A stretch of DNA of 64,000 nucleotides, from positions 2,170,001 through 2,234,000 of the forward strand of contig NZ_JAHUBR010000001.1 of assembly GCF_025376885.1 (NCBI RefSeq). The letters are read 5' to 3'. The notes beneath the pieces are model-generated. The model was not told where the DNA came from. It saw only the letters and a program-made list of their open reading frames with translations, and did no database searches. This document shows, piece after piece, positions 17,133-24,039 of the stretch (within the stretch, counting starts at the first letter, position 1; every line of letters begins with the position of its first letter). Both the position numbers and the translations under genes were made by a program. Source of the stretch: Pseudoruegeria sp. SHC-113. Its GTDB lineage: Bacteria > Pseudomonadota > Alphaproteobacteria > Rhodobacterales > Rhodobacteraceae.

Positions 17133-17798
17133 ATGCCACCCCGCGCGCTCCTGTTCGATCTTGACGGCACCATGCTGCACAGCGATCCGATCCATGTGGC
17201 CGTCTTCGCCGATCTGCTGGCCCCGCGCGGGATCACCGTGGATGAGGCGTTTTACAACGCCCATATCCACGGGCGGCTGAACGCCGACATCTTTGCCGAG
17301 TTCATGCCCAAAGCTGGGGACCCGCAGGCGCTTTCGGAGGCCAAGGAAGCCGAGTTCCGCGCCCGTCTGCCCCGCCCCTACCCGGCCATGGCAGGCCTTG
17401 AGGCCTTCCTCGTGCAGGCCGAGGCGGAAGGCATCCCCTGCGCCGTCGTCACCAATGCTCCGCGTGTAAACGCTGAGGCCATGCTCGACGCCATCGGGCT
17501 GCGCCATCATGTAAAGGCACTGGTCATCGGCGAGGAATGCACCCACGGCAAGCCGCATCCGGAGCCCTACCTTAAAGGCGCGGAAACCCTTGGCGCATCC
17601 GCTGCCGATTGCCTCGCCTTTGAAGACAGCCCCTCCGGCCTGCGCGCGGCGCGTGCCGCCGGGGCCTTCGTGATCGGCATCCGCTCCACCATGGAGGACG
17701 CCGCCATGCGCGCCGCCGGGGCGCATCTGACGATCGAAGATTTCACCGATCCGGCCCTCGGGCGGATCCTGCACCGCGAAACTGGAGCCCTTGCATGA
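17133..17798 (+). CDS. HAD-superfamily phosphatase (beta-phosphoglucomutase-like)
   Basis: Haloacid-dehalogenase hydrolase of 221 residues. Motif I is LLFDLDGTMLHSD (nucleophile and general-acid Asp at about residues 9 and 11), with a helical cap typical of subclass I. Motif II is VVTNAPR, motif III is the Lys in CTHGKPHPEPYL, and motif IV is CLAFEDSPSGLRAA. Its overlap (ATGA, four bases) with the methyltransferase gene places it in the one-carbon operon. The substrate is unknown; removal of a phosphorylated by-product is only a guess. Confidence 0.9.
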   Translation: MPPRALLFDLDGTMLHSDPIHVAVFADLLAPRGITVDEAFYNAHIHGRLNADIFAEFMPKAGDPQALSEAKEAEFRARLPRPYPAMAGLEAFLVQAEAEGIPCAVVTNAPRVNAEAMLDAIGLRHHVKALVIGEECTHGKPHPEPYLKGAETLGASAADCLAFEDSPSGLRAARAAGAFVIGIRSTMEDAAMRAAGAHLTIEDFTDPALGRILHRETGALA

Positions 17799-18856
17799 CC
17801 CGCACAATCGTCGAGTCCAAAACCAAAACCGCCGTTCTTGGCTTTGATGAGCCCTTCTGCGTGATCGGCGAGCGGATCAACCCCACCGGCCGCAAGAAAC
17901 TGGCCGCCGAGCTGGAAGCGGGCGATTTCTCCACCGTGGAGAAAGACGCGCTGGCGCAGGTGCTGGCCGGAGCCGATGTGCTCGATATCAACGCGGGCGT
18001 TGTCTACAACTCCAACCCCAACCCCAACGAGACCGAACCGCCGCTGATGCGCCAGATCGTGGAACTGGTGCAGGGGCTGGTGGATGTGCCGCTCTGCATC
18101 GATTCCTCCGTGCCGGGCGCGCTGGAAGCCGGGCTTGAGGCCGCGCAGGGCCGTCCGCTCTTGAACTCGGTGACGGGCGAGGAAGAGCGGCTCGAACTGG
18201 TGCTGCCGCTGGTCAAGAAATACAACGTGCCGGTGGTGGCGATCTCCAACGACGACACCGGCATCTCCGAGGATCCCGACGTGCGCTTCGCCGTCGCCAA
18301 GAAAATCGTCGAGCGCGCTGCTGATTTCGGCATCCCCGCCCATGACATCGTGGTGGATCCGCTGGTGATGCCCATCGGCGCCATGGCCACGGCAGGCAAG
18401 CAGGTGTTTACGCTGGTGCGCCGGTTGCGCGAGGAGCTGGGGGTGAACACAACCTGCGGCGCGTCCAACATCTCCTTCGGGCTGCCGAACCGCCACGGCA
18501 TCAACAACGCCTTTCTGCCCATGGCCATGGGTGCCGGGATGACGAGCGCGATCATGAACCCGGTCGCCCTGCCCGTCACGCAGAAGGCGATTGCCGAGAA
18601 GAAGGAACAGGTGCTCGCCGCCGGGATCATCCTGCCCGAAGAAATCGACGACGAGACCTTCGTCACGCTCTTTGGCCTAGGCTCTACCAAGCCGCGCCCC
18701 GGCAAGGAAATGGAAGCGATCCGCGCCGCCAACCTGCTGACCGACAACGACGCTCACGGCGGGCGCTGGATTTCCTTCAACAAGGACCCCAACGCCGGAG
18801 AGCAAGGCGGCCGCGCCAACCGCCGCGCCGGGGGCCGCCGCCGCCGCAGCGCATAA
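17795..18856 (+). CDS. Methyltetrahydrofolate:corrinoid methyltransferase (DHPS/MtgA-like)
   Basis: Pterin-binding TIM-barrel enzyme of 353 residues in the MetH-MeTr/AcsE/MtgA group, which moves a methyl group between a corrinoid protein and tetrahydrofolate. Seen motifs are FCVIGERINPTGRKKL (about 20-35), GADVLDINAGVVYNSNPN, VPLCIDSSVPGALEAGL, LLNSVTGEEERLE, VAISNDDTGI and TTCGASNISFGLPNR. Unlike most relatives it ends in a basic tail (GGRANRRAGGRRRRSA). Arg-rich tails also occur on the activator at 20416 and the MttB protein at 47090, suggesting these proteins act together. Its start overlaps the HAD gene by four bases. Confidence 0.9.
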   Translation: MTRTIVESKTKTAVLGFDEPFCVIGERINPTGRKKLAAELEAGDFSTVEKDALAQVLAGADVLDINAGVVYNSNPNPNETEPPLMRQIVELVQGLVDVPLCIDSSVPGALEAGLEAAQGRPLLNSVTGEEERLELVLPLVKKYNVPVVAISNDDTGISEDPDVRFAVAKKIVERAADFGIPAHDIVVDPLVMPIGAMATAGKQVFTLVRRLREELGVNTTCGASNISFGLPNRHGINNAFLPMAMGAGMTSAIMNPVALPVTQKAIAEKKEQVLAAGIILPEEIDDETFVTLFGLGSTKPRPGKEMEAIRAANLLTDNDAHGGRWISFNKDPNAGEQGGRANRRAGGRRRRSA

Positions 18857-18917
18857 CGCCTGGGGCCCTGACAGACGCGCCCGCCGCCCTATGTGGTGGC
18901 GGGAAAGGATGGGCCCC

Positions 18918-19184
18918 ATGAACGATCTCTCCCCAAGGCGCGAGGCCGCGCCGCAGGTGTCTGACAGGCTTTCGGCCGTGATCACTGCCGTGGACGCCCA
19001 CTTCGGCGAAGGCTACGCGCGCGAGAACCCAGCACTTGTGGCGAGCCTCGTGCAATCGGCCAGCATAGATGCCGCCGTCGCCGCCGGGCAAAAGGCCCAT
19101 GGAGAGGCCATGGGCCTTGCGCGCGAAGTGACGCGCGACGTCTGCGAAACGCTGCTCAAGCTGAAGCCGCGTTTTTTCGGGTAA
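18918..19184 (+). CDS. Small hypothetical protein in one-carbon cluster
   Basis: A predicted 88-residue soluble protein, mainly helical, beginning MNDLSPRREAAPQVSDRL and ending LLKLKPRFFG. I see no known motif, signal peptide or cysteine. The ATG at 18918 has AAGGA eight bases upstream; an ATG at 18909 has its ribosome site too close. It lies 61 bases after the methyltransferase gene, on the same strand and upstream of the membrane and activator genes, so co-expression is likely. Function is unknown; an accessory role in the methyltransferase system is an inference from position only. Confidence 0.75.
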   Translation: MNDLSPRREAAPQVSDRLSAVITAVDAHFGEGYARENPALVASLVQSASIDAAVAAGQKAHGEAMGLAREVTRDVCETLLKLKPRFFG

Positions 19185-19217
19185 GCTACATTGTCCAATT
19201 TGCAGGCCGGCACCGCC

Positions 19218-19281
19218 GGCCAGCCCCCGACCCTCCCCAATGGGAGGGGGCTTCACCCCCACCCAGGGTCGGGGGCTGGCC
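19218..19281. repeat. 64-bp nested palindrome (family 1, copy 1)
   Basis: Outer arms GGCCAGCCCCCGACCCT (19218-19234) and its exact reverse complement (19265-19281), 17 bp each, enclose an inner GGGGG-CTTCA-CCCCC hairpin (19246-19260). A second element of the same design is at 41863-41930, and an exact single 17-base arm is at 38577-38593. This is a dispersed, potentially mobile or structural intergenic repeat. The rest of the 382-base gap to the next gene holds the small-ORF/hairpin region and a promoter listed separately. Confidence 0.8.
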
Positions 19282-19318
19282 TCGGGTTGTGTGGTTGAGG
19301 TGATCTCAAAAACGAAAT

Positions 19319-19344
19319 CAGGCGGTGCTCCCCAGCACCGCCTG
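19319..19344 (-). terminator. Hairpin with minus-strand U tract
   Basis: CAGGCGGTGCT (19319-19329) and AGCACCGCCTG (19334-19344) form a perfect 11-bp stem with a CCCC loop. On the minus strand it is followed by ATTTCGTTTTT, so it could end a minus-strand transcript that has no recognised gene other than the 17-codon ORF beside it. Confidence 0.5.
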
Positions 19345-19345
19345 A

Positions 19346-19399
19346 CTATCGCAACGACGGACCGCGAAACCAAAAAGCCTCAAGATGCCGTCGGGGCAT
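19346..19399 (-). CDS. Possible 17-residue ORF/leader peptide before hairpin
   Basis: Minus-strand ATG at 19399 with AGGAG four bases upstream (19404-19408) encodes MPRRHLEAFWFRGPSLR and stops two bases before the hairpin at 19319-19344. A second short frame (MSERFFFTHV and onwards, ending TGA) overlaps its start. A good ribosome site, a very short ORF and an adjacent intrinsic terminator look like an attenuator or small-protein unit, but no structural gene follows on that strand. It could equally be chance. Confidence 0.28.
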   Translation of the reverse strand: MPRRHLEAFWFRGPSLR

Positions 19400-19470
19400 T
19401 TATCTCCTGCCAAAACACATGCGTAAAGAAAAATCTTTCGCTCATCTGCGCTTTCCCGTGACGGTTGTTT

Positions 19471-19499
19471 TTGACAGCCCCGCGCCGGAGCGCGACACT
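19471..19499 (+). promoter_or_regulatory. Predicted sigma-70 promoter
   Basis: A perfect TTGACA (19471-19476), a 17-base spacer and GACACT (19494-19499) predict a start near 19506, upstream of the membrane-protein gene. This argues against the TTG at 19465 being its start codon. Confidence 0.45.
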
Positions 19500-19566
19500 T
19501 AGCGGAGCGCGGCAAGACTTCCCGTTCCAATTCAGAGGCATAGCGCGCCAGCCCCCGCTCAAAGGA

Positions 19567-20298
19567 TTGCTTTCCCTGCCTGAAACGCCGCCATCTCCTG
19601 ACGCAACGTCACCCGAGCAGGCGACAACCGCCCTGCCCCCGCCCCCTGCCTCGCTGCGCCGGCTGGCCTTGCGTTTCCTCGCCATTCTCGCCTTTGCCGT
19701 CCTGATCCACTGGGTGATCGGCTACACGATGGAGAAGGCCAAGGCACTGGAAGGCGAAAGCGCGGATATGGTCGCCCTCGGCCTGCTGGCCCTGCTGCTT
19801 CTGGCCTACGCGCTGCTCATCGCCACGCCCTTCGTGCCCGGCATCGAAATCGGCCTCGCGCTTCTGCTGCTGCAGGGCGCCGACATCGTGCTGGCCGTCT
19901 ATCTGGCCACGGTGCTTGGCCTGAGCCTTGCCTTTCTTGCTGGAAAGCTTCTCGGCGCGGACGCATTGATCACGCTCTTCGCCGATCTTCGCCTCAGGAA
20001 GGCCTGCGCCTTTCTGGAAGCCCGCAAAGACAAAAGCCCTGACGAACACCTTGCCGCCTTTACTGCACGCTTTCCCGGCCCATGGGGCGCGCGCCTTGCG
20101 GCCTCGCGCTACCTGCTGCTGGGCGCGCTTCTGAACTTGCCCGGCAACGCCATGATGGGCGGCGGTGGCGGCCTGAGCCTGCTGGCGGGGCTGTCAGGCC
20201 TGTTTCGCTGGCACTGGGTGCTGCTCACCTACCTGATCGCCGTGGCCCCGGTGCCGCTCATCGTCTGGCTCAACGGCGCGGACGGGCTAGCCCGTTAG
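19567..20298 (+). CDS. Integral membrane protein, VTT/TVP38-like in layout
   Basis: About 243 residues with four or five hydrophobic segments: LALRFLAILAFAVLIHWVIG near the N-terminus, LGLLALLLLAYALLIATPF, GLALLLLQGADIVLAVYLA and a C-terminal WVLLTYLIAVAPVPLIVWL. FVPGIEIG and LLNLPGNAMMGGGGG recall the VTT/DedA-type re-entrant loops, but I cannot assign the family firmly. The start is uncertain: TTG at 19567 lies downstream of a good promoter but has AAAGGA directly abutting it; the frame is open up to TTG 19465. It lies between the methyltransferase cluster and the corrinoid activator on the same strand. Confidence 0.7.
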   Translation: MLSLPETPPSPDATSPEQATTALPPPPASLRRLALRFLAILAFAVLIHWVIGYTMEKAKALEGESADMVALGLLALLLLAYALLIATPFVPGIEIGLALLLLQGADIVLAVYLATVLGLSLAFLAGKLLGADALITLFADLRLRKACAFLEARKDKSPDEHLAAFTARFPGPWGARLAASRYLLLGALLNLPGNAMMGGGGGLSLLAGLSGLFRWHWVLLTYLIAVAPVPLIVWLNGADGLAR

Positions 20299-20415
20299 GC
20301 CGCCGCCGCCCATGCCGCGATTGAGCGCTGGAAAGACGCCCGCGGCCTTTCCTTGTGCCTTCAAACCGCTATCCTCCGGCACAACACACTCCGCGACACA
20401 GGCGCAAGGCCCCCC

Positions 20416-22458
20416 ATGAGCTCTGATCCCCTCGTCATCTTCACCCCCTCCGGCAAGCGCGGGCACTTCCCCGTCGGCACCCCGATCCTGACAGCCGCCC
20501 GCCAGCTGGGCGTGGATCTGGATTCGGTCTGCGGCGGGCGGGGCATCTGCTCCAAATGCCAGATCACCCCCTCCTATGGCGAATTCTCCAAACACGGCGT
20601 CACGGTGCAGGCCGATGCGCTCTCGGAGTGGAACGCGGTGGAGGAGCGCTACAAGAGCAAGCGCGGGCTGATCGACGGTCGTCGTCTGGGCTGCCAAGCA
20701 CAGGTGCAGGGCGATGTGGTGATCGACGTGCCGCCGGAAAGCCAGGTCCACAAGCAGGTGGTGCGCAAACGCGCCGAGGCGCGCGACATCACGCTCAACC
20801 CGTCGGTGCATCTGCACTACGTGGAGGTGCTGGAACCCAACATGCATGACCCTTCCGGCGATCTGGAACGGCTGCGCGATGCGCTGAAAAGCCAGTGGGA
20901 TCTGGAAGGCTTCGAGGTCAGCCTTTCCGTGCTCTCCCGCCTGCAGAAAGCGCTGCGCAAGGGCGAATGGAAGGTCACTTGCGTGATCCACAAGGCCCCC
21001 GGTGCTCCGATGCGGCTTCTGGACGTGCACCCCGGCCTCTACGAGGGCCCGCTTTACGGGCTGGCGGTGGATCTGGGCTCCACCACCATCGCCGCGCATC
21101 TCTGCGATCTGGCCACGGGCGAGGTCGTGGCCTCCTCCGGCGTGATGAACCCGCAGATCCGCTTCGGCGAGGATCTGATGAGCCGGGTGAGCTATTCGAT
21201 GATGAACACCGGCGGCGATGCCGAGATGACGGCCGCCGTGCGTGGCGGCATGAACCAGCTGTTCGCCGACATCGCCGTGGAGGCCGGGATCAGCGAAGCC
21301 CAGATCGTGGATGCGGTCTTCGTCTGCAACCCGGTGATGCACCACCTCTTTCTGGGGATCGACCCTTACGAGCTGGGCCAAGCCCCCTTCGCGCTGGCCA
21401 CGTCTGACTCCTTGCGCCTGGCTGCCTCCGATCTGGGCCTTACCCGCCTGCATCCGGAGGCCCGCGCCTACCTGCTGCCGTGCATCGCGGGCCATGTGGG
21501 CGCGGATGCCGCCGCCGTGGCGCTCTCGGAAGCGCCCGACAAATCCGCCGACCTCGTGCTGGTGGTGGACGTCGGCACCAACGCCGAAATCCTGCTCGGA
21601 AACAGCGAGAAGGTGCTCGCCTGTTCCTCCCCCACGGGGCCTGCCTTTGAGGGGGCGCAGATCTCCTCGGGCCAGCGCGCTGCGCCCGGCGCGATCGAGC
21701 GGGTGCAGATCGATCCCGTCACAAAGGAGCCGCGCTTCCGGGTGATCGGCAGCGATCTCTGGAGCGATGAAGAGGGCTTTGAAGCCGCCATCGCCACCAC
21801 CGGGATCACTGGGATCTGCGGCTCCGGCATCATCGAGATGGTCGCCGAGATGCGTATGGCCGGGATCCTGGACGCGCCCGGGCTGATCGGCTCGCCCGAG
21901 CAAACCGGCACCGACCGCTGTTTCCTTGACGGGCGCACCTATTCCTATCGCGTGTGGGATGGCAGCGCCGACGGCGGCCCGGTGATCACCGTCACCAACC
22001 GCGACATCCGCGAAATCCAGATGGCCAAGGCCGCGCTCTACTCCGGCGCGCGGCTCTTGATGGACAAATTCGGCGTGGACACCGTGGACCGCATCGTGCT
22101 GGCCGGGGCATTCGGCGCGCATATCAGCCCCAAACACGCGATGGTGCTGGGCATGATCCCCGATTGCGCGCTGGAAAAGGTCACCTCCGCAGGCAACGCC
22201 GCCGGCACAGGCGCGCGGATTGCACTTCTGAACACCGAGGCCCGCAGCGAGATCGAAGCGACGGTTCGCGAGATCCACAAGATCGAAACCGCCATCGAGC
22301 CGCGCTTTCAGGAGCATTTCGTCAACGCCTCCGCCATCCCGAACGCAGTGGAGCCCTTCCCCATTCTCGGTCAGGTCGTCACCCTGCCAACGGAGACTTT
22401 CAACACAGGAGGTGGTGGCGAGGGCGAAGGCGGGCGGCGGCGGCGCAGGCGTGGGTGA
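20416..22458 (+). CDS. Corrinoid activation protein, RACE/ASKHA type with [2Fe-2S] domain
   Basis: Reductive activator of corrinoid-dependent enzymes (RamA/AcsV/DUF4445 group), 680 residues. It uses ATP and an Fe-S electron relay to return inactive Co(II) corrinoid to Co(I). The N-terminal plant-type ferredoxin domain has Cys39, Cys45, Cys48 and Cys93 as ligands (VCGGRGICSKCQ and LGCQ). The ASKHA domain follows, with GLAVDLGSTTIAAHL, CNPVMHHLFLGI, VVDVGTNAEILLG and GICGSGIIEM. The C-terminus ends in EGEGGRRRRRRG, unusual for the family and echoing the Arg-rich tails of the other corrinoid enzymes here. The ATG at 20416 begins the ferredoxin-domain homology. It is the last gene of the cluster. 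Confidence 0.92.
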   Translation: MSSDPLVIFTPSGKRGHFPVGTPILTAARQLGVDLDSVCGGRGICSKCQITPSYGEFSKHGVTVQADALSEWNAVEERYKSKRGLIDGRRLGCQAQVQGDVVIDVPPESQVHKQVVRKRAEARDITLNPSVHLHYVEVLEPNMHDPSGDLERLRDALKSQWDLEGFEVSLSVLSRLQKALRKGEWKVTCVIHKAPGAPMRLLDVHPGLYEGPLYGLAVDLGSTTIAAHLCDLATGEVVASSGVMNPQIRFGEDLMSRVSYSMMNTGGDAEMTAAVRGGMNQLFADIAVEAGISEAQIVDAVFVCNPVMHHLFLGIDPYELGQAPFALATSDSLRLAASDLGLTRLHPEARAYLLPCIAGHVGADAAAVALSEAPDKSADLVLVVDVGTNAEILLGNSEKVLACSSPTGPAFEGAQISSGQRAAPGAIERVQIDPVTKEPRFRVIGSDLWSDEEGFEAAIATTGITGICGSGIIEMVAEMRMAGILDAPGLIGSPEQTGTDRCFLDGRTYSYRVWDGSADGGPVITVTNRDIREIQMAKAALYSGARLLMDKFGVDTVDRIVLAGAFGAHISPKHAMVLGMIPDCALEKVTSAGNAAGTGARIALLNTEARSEIEATVREIHKIETAIEPRFQEHFVNASAIPNAVEPFPILGQVVTLPTETFNTGGGGEGEGGRRRRRRG

Positions 22459-22480
22459 TTAACAGGAACGTGGCGGCCAC

Positions 22481-23233
22481 TCAGCTTAGCGGCGCAAGGC
22501 GCGACAGCGGGATCTGGTATTCGCTTTCCAGTTCGGCAACGGATTTCGAACTGGCCATATCCAAGGTGACGGGCTCTACGTCCGTACCTTGCAGGAAGTT
22601 CCACGTCTTGAGCATGCCCTGCCTCGCCGCGTCCTTTTCCTCTTCCGTCATGTCCGATTTGCTGAGTTGCAAACCGAAGATCGCGACGAAATCTTTCCAC
22701 GCAATGGCGTCGATATCGACGTTGGAGAGCACATAGGCAAATGCCGTGGTCTGTTCCATCCTGGTTTTGATGGAAGCGGCCTGCACGAAACGCCCCCACG
22801 CCATTAGATCCACGCGGTAAATCCCCCAATCCGTGGCATAAACGAAATACTCCTCGATGGTTTCAGCGCGGCCTTCTGTCGATCCGAGGAAAATTTCCAG
22901 TGTCTTGCTGATAATCTTGAATACGCCAGAGATCACATCAGTGGTGCCGCCTTCCACGAACCCACCAATGGCCTCTTCGAGAACCGCCGGAATGCTTGCG
23001 GCGTTGCTGGAGGAGTAGGCGCGCGACATCCCGCTGGATCGCAACACATTTGAGATCGGCACTGTCTTGTTCGTGCCAACACCTGCATCGAGGATCAACA
23101 AATTGATTTGCTTCGAGAAAAGCTCCTTCTTTGCGGTTGCCAGCGCCTCCAGTGCATCCAGCGCCTCGCGCTCCGCCTGTGCCAGATCGTCCGATCCATC
23201 GATGCTGTCGACAATGTTTTTGAAGATAGCCAT
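22481..23233 (-). CDS. Orphan hypothetical protein of atypical composition
   Basis: Predicted 250-residue protein starting at an ATG (23233) with GGGAGGA six bases upstream. A charged helical N-terminus (about 10-50) is followed by a Ser/Ala-rich turn. A Gly-rich amphipathic stretch (about 95-130, IPAVLEEAIGGFVEGG then VISGVFKIISKTLEIFLG) could insert in or cover a membrane. There is no signal peptide and no cysteine. Base composition and codon use look less GC-rich than the flanking genes, and both flanks are unrelated genes, so horizontal acquisition is plausible. I do not recognise a family. Confidence 0.82.
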   Translation of the reverse strand: MAIFKNIVDSIDGSDDLAQAEREALDALEALATAKKELFSKQINLLILDAGVGTNKTVPISNVLRSSGMSRAYSSSNAASIPAVLEEAIGGFVEGGTTDVISGVFKIISKTLEIFLGSTEGRAETIEEYFVYATDWGIYRVDLMAWGRFVQAASIKTRMEQTTAFAYVLSNVDIDAIAWKDFVAIFGLQLSKSDMTEEEKDAARQGMLKTWNFLQGTDVEPVTLDMASSKSVAELESEYQIPLSRLAPLS

Positions 23234-23426
23234 GTGTGTTCCTCCCAAACAAACTGTGTTGAATATCAAGTTATGAATGTCGGTCGGTCATAGCATGTTT
23301 CCACCAATAGTTGCATGATTCCATTCAATCACCCCTAATGGGTGCAGCCTGAACAACATCTATTGAGCCCTGCCTCAAAGGACTTTACACGCTGCTGGTT
23401 CACGACAAGATTGTTGTGGATACCTG

Positions 23427-23455
23427 TTGACCACTGCCCCGTGGCCCTCTAAATC
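23427..23455 (+). promoter_or_regulatory. Predicted promoter of tRNA-Gly
   Basis: TTGACC (23427-23432), a 17-base spacer and TAAATC (23450-23455) place a start near 23462, five bases before the tRNA. It is the best-supported promoter pattern in the window. Confidence 0.65.
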
Positions 23456-23466
23456 GGAACTCCGAG

Positions 23467-23540
23467 GCGGGTATGGTGAAAAGGTATCACACGAGCTTCC
23501 CAAGCTCTTGTTACGGGTTCGATTCCCGTTACCCGCTCCA
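23467..23540 (+). tRNA. tRNA-Gly, anticodon CCC
   Basis: A full cloverleaf can be drawn: acceptor GCGGGTA/TACCCGC, D arm GTGA/TCAC with GG in the loop, anticodon loop TTCCCAA (anticodon CCC), a four-base variable region, T arm ACGGG-TTCGATT-CCCGT, discriminator T and an encoded CCA ending at 23540. The first anticodon-stem pair (27-43) is a C-U mismatch; the other four pairs are standard. Confidence 0.95.
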
Positions 23541-23567
23541 AGCTCTCCCCCCCCAAACAGGCTTCCC

Positions 23568-24038
23568 ATGGAACTGACATTTCTCAGCCCGCTGCCCCGT
23601 GACGTGATGGACGCCCACGGCGTGCCGCCCGGCTACACCTACGCGCTGGCCGACCGCGTGCGCTTTCAGGAGGTGGACGCGCTGCTGCACGCCAACAACG
23701 TGGCCTATGTGGCGTGGTTCGAGACCCTGCGCACGCGCTACCTGCGGGATATGGGCGTGCTGGACTGTTTTGAAAGCTTCCCCGCCTTCGTGGTCGCCGA
23801 ACAGACGATCCGCTACCGCGCACCGCTCCTGCTGGATCAGGCCTATGTCGCCGCCGGGCGCACCACGCGCGTGGGGCGGTCGAGCTTTGCGCAGGACTAT
23901 GTGCTGATGGCCGATGGCAAGCTCTGCGCCGAAGGCACGGCGCAGATGGTCAACGTGGATCCCGACACGGGAAAGGGCCACCCCCTGCCGGAAGCGGCCC
24001 GCCGTATTTTCATCGATCAGGACGGGGCGGAGAGCTAG
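23568..24038 (+). CDS. Acyl-CoA thioesterase, 4HBT (hot-dog) family
   Basis: Hot-dog-fold thioesterase of 156 residues. The family signature RFQEVDALLHANNVAYVAWFETLR (abbreviated here to its key RFQEVD and HANN) lies at about 27-50, with the catalytic Asp in EVD. The later strands VVAEQTIRYRAPLLL and SFAQDYVLMADGKLCAEG are typical. The ATG at 23568 lies 28 bases after the tRNA; the open frame runs back through the tRNA but cannot be coding there. The gene is convergent with pgi, one base apart. The acyl-CoA substrate is unknown. Confidence 0.88.
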   Translation: MELTFLSPLPRDVMDAHGVPPGYTYALADRVRFQEVDALLHANNVAYVAWFETLRTRYLRDMGVLDCFESFPAFVVAEQTIRYRAPLLLDQAYVAAGRTTRVGRSSFAQDYVLMADGKLCAEGTAQMVNVDPDTGKGHPLPEAARRIFIDQDGAES

Positions 24039-24039
24039 T

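Noticed and set aside
20287-22317. Long minus-strand ORF of about 670 codons opposite the activator gene
   Set aside because: It is an antisense shadow in high-GC DNA: the plus strand encodes a full RACE protein with Fe-S and ASKHA motifs, and the minus translation is His- and Gly-rich without a known domain.
22481-23540. Genomic island inserted at the tRNA-Gly gene
   Set aside because: The odd gene is on the 5' side of the tRNA, no integrase is present, and no repeated 3' tRNA end was found. The region is one gene, not an island.
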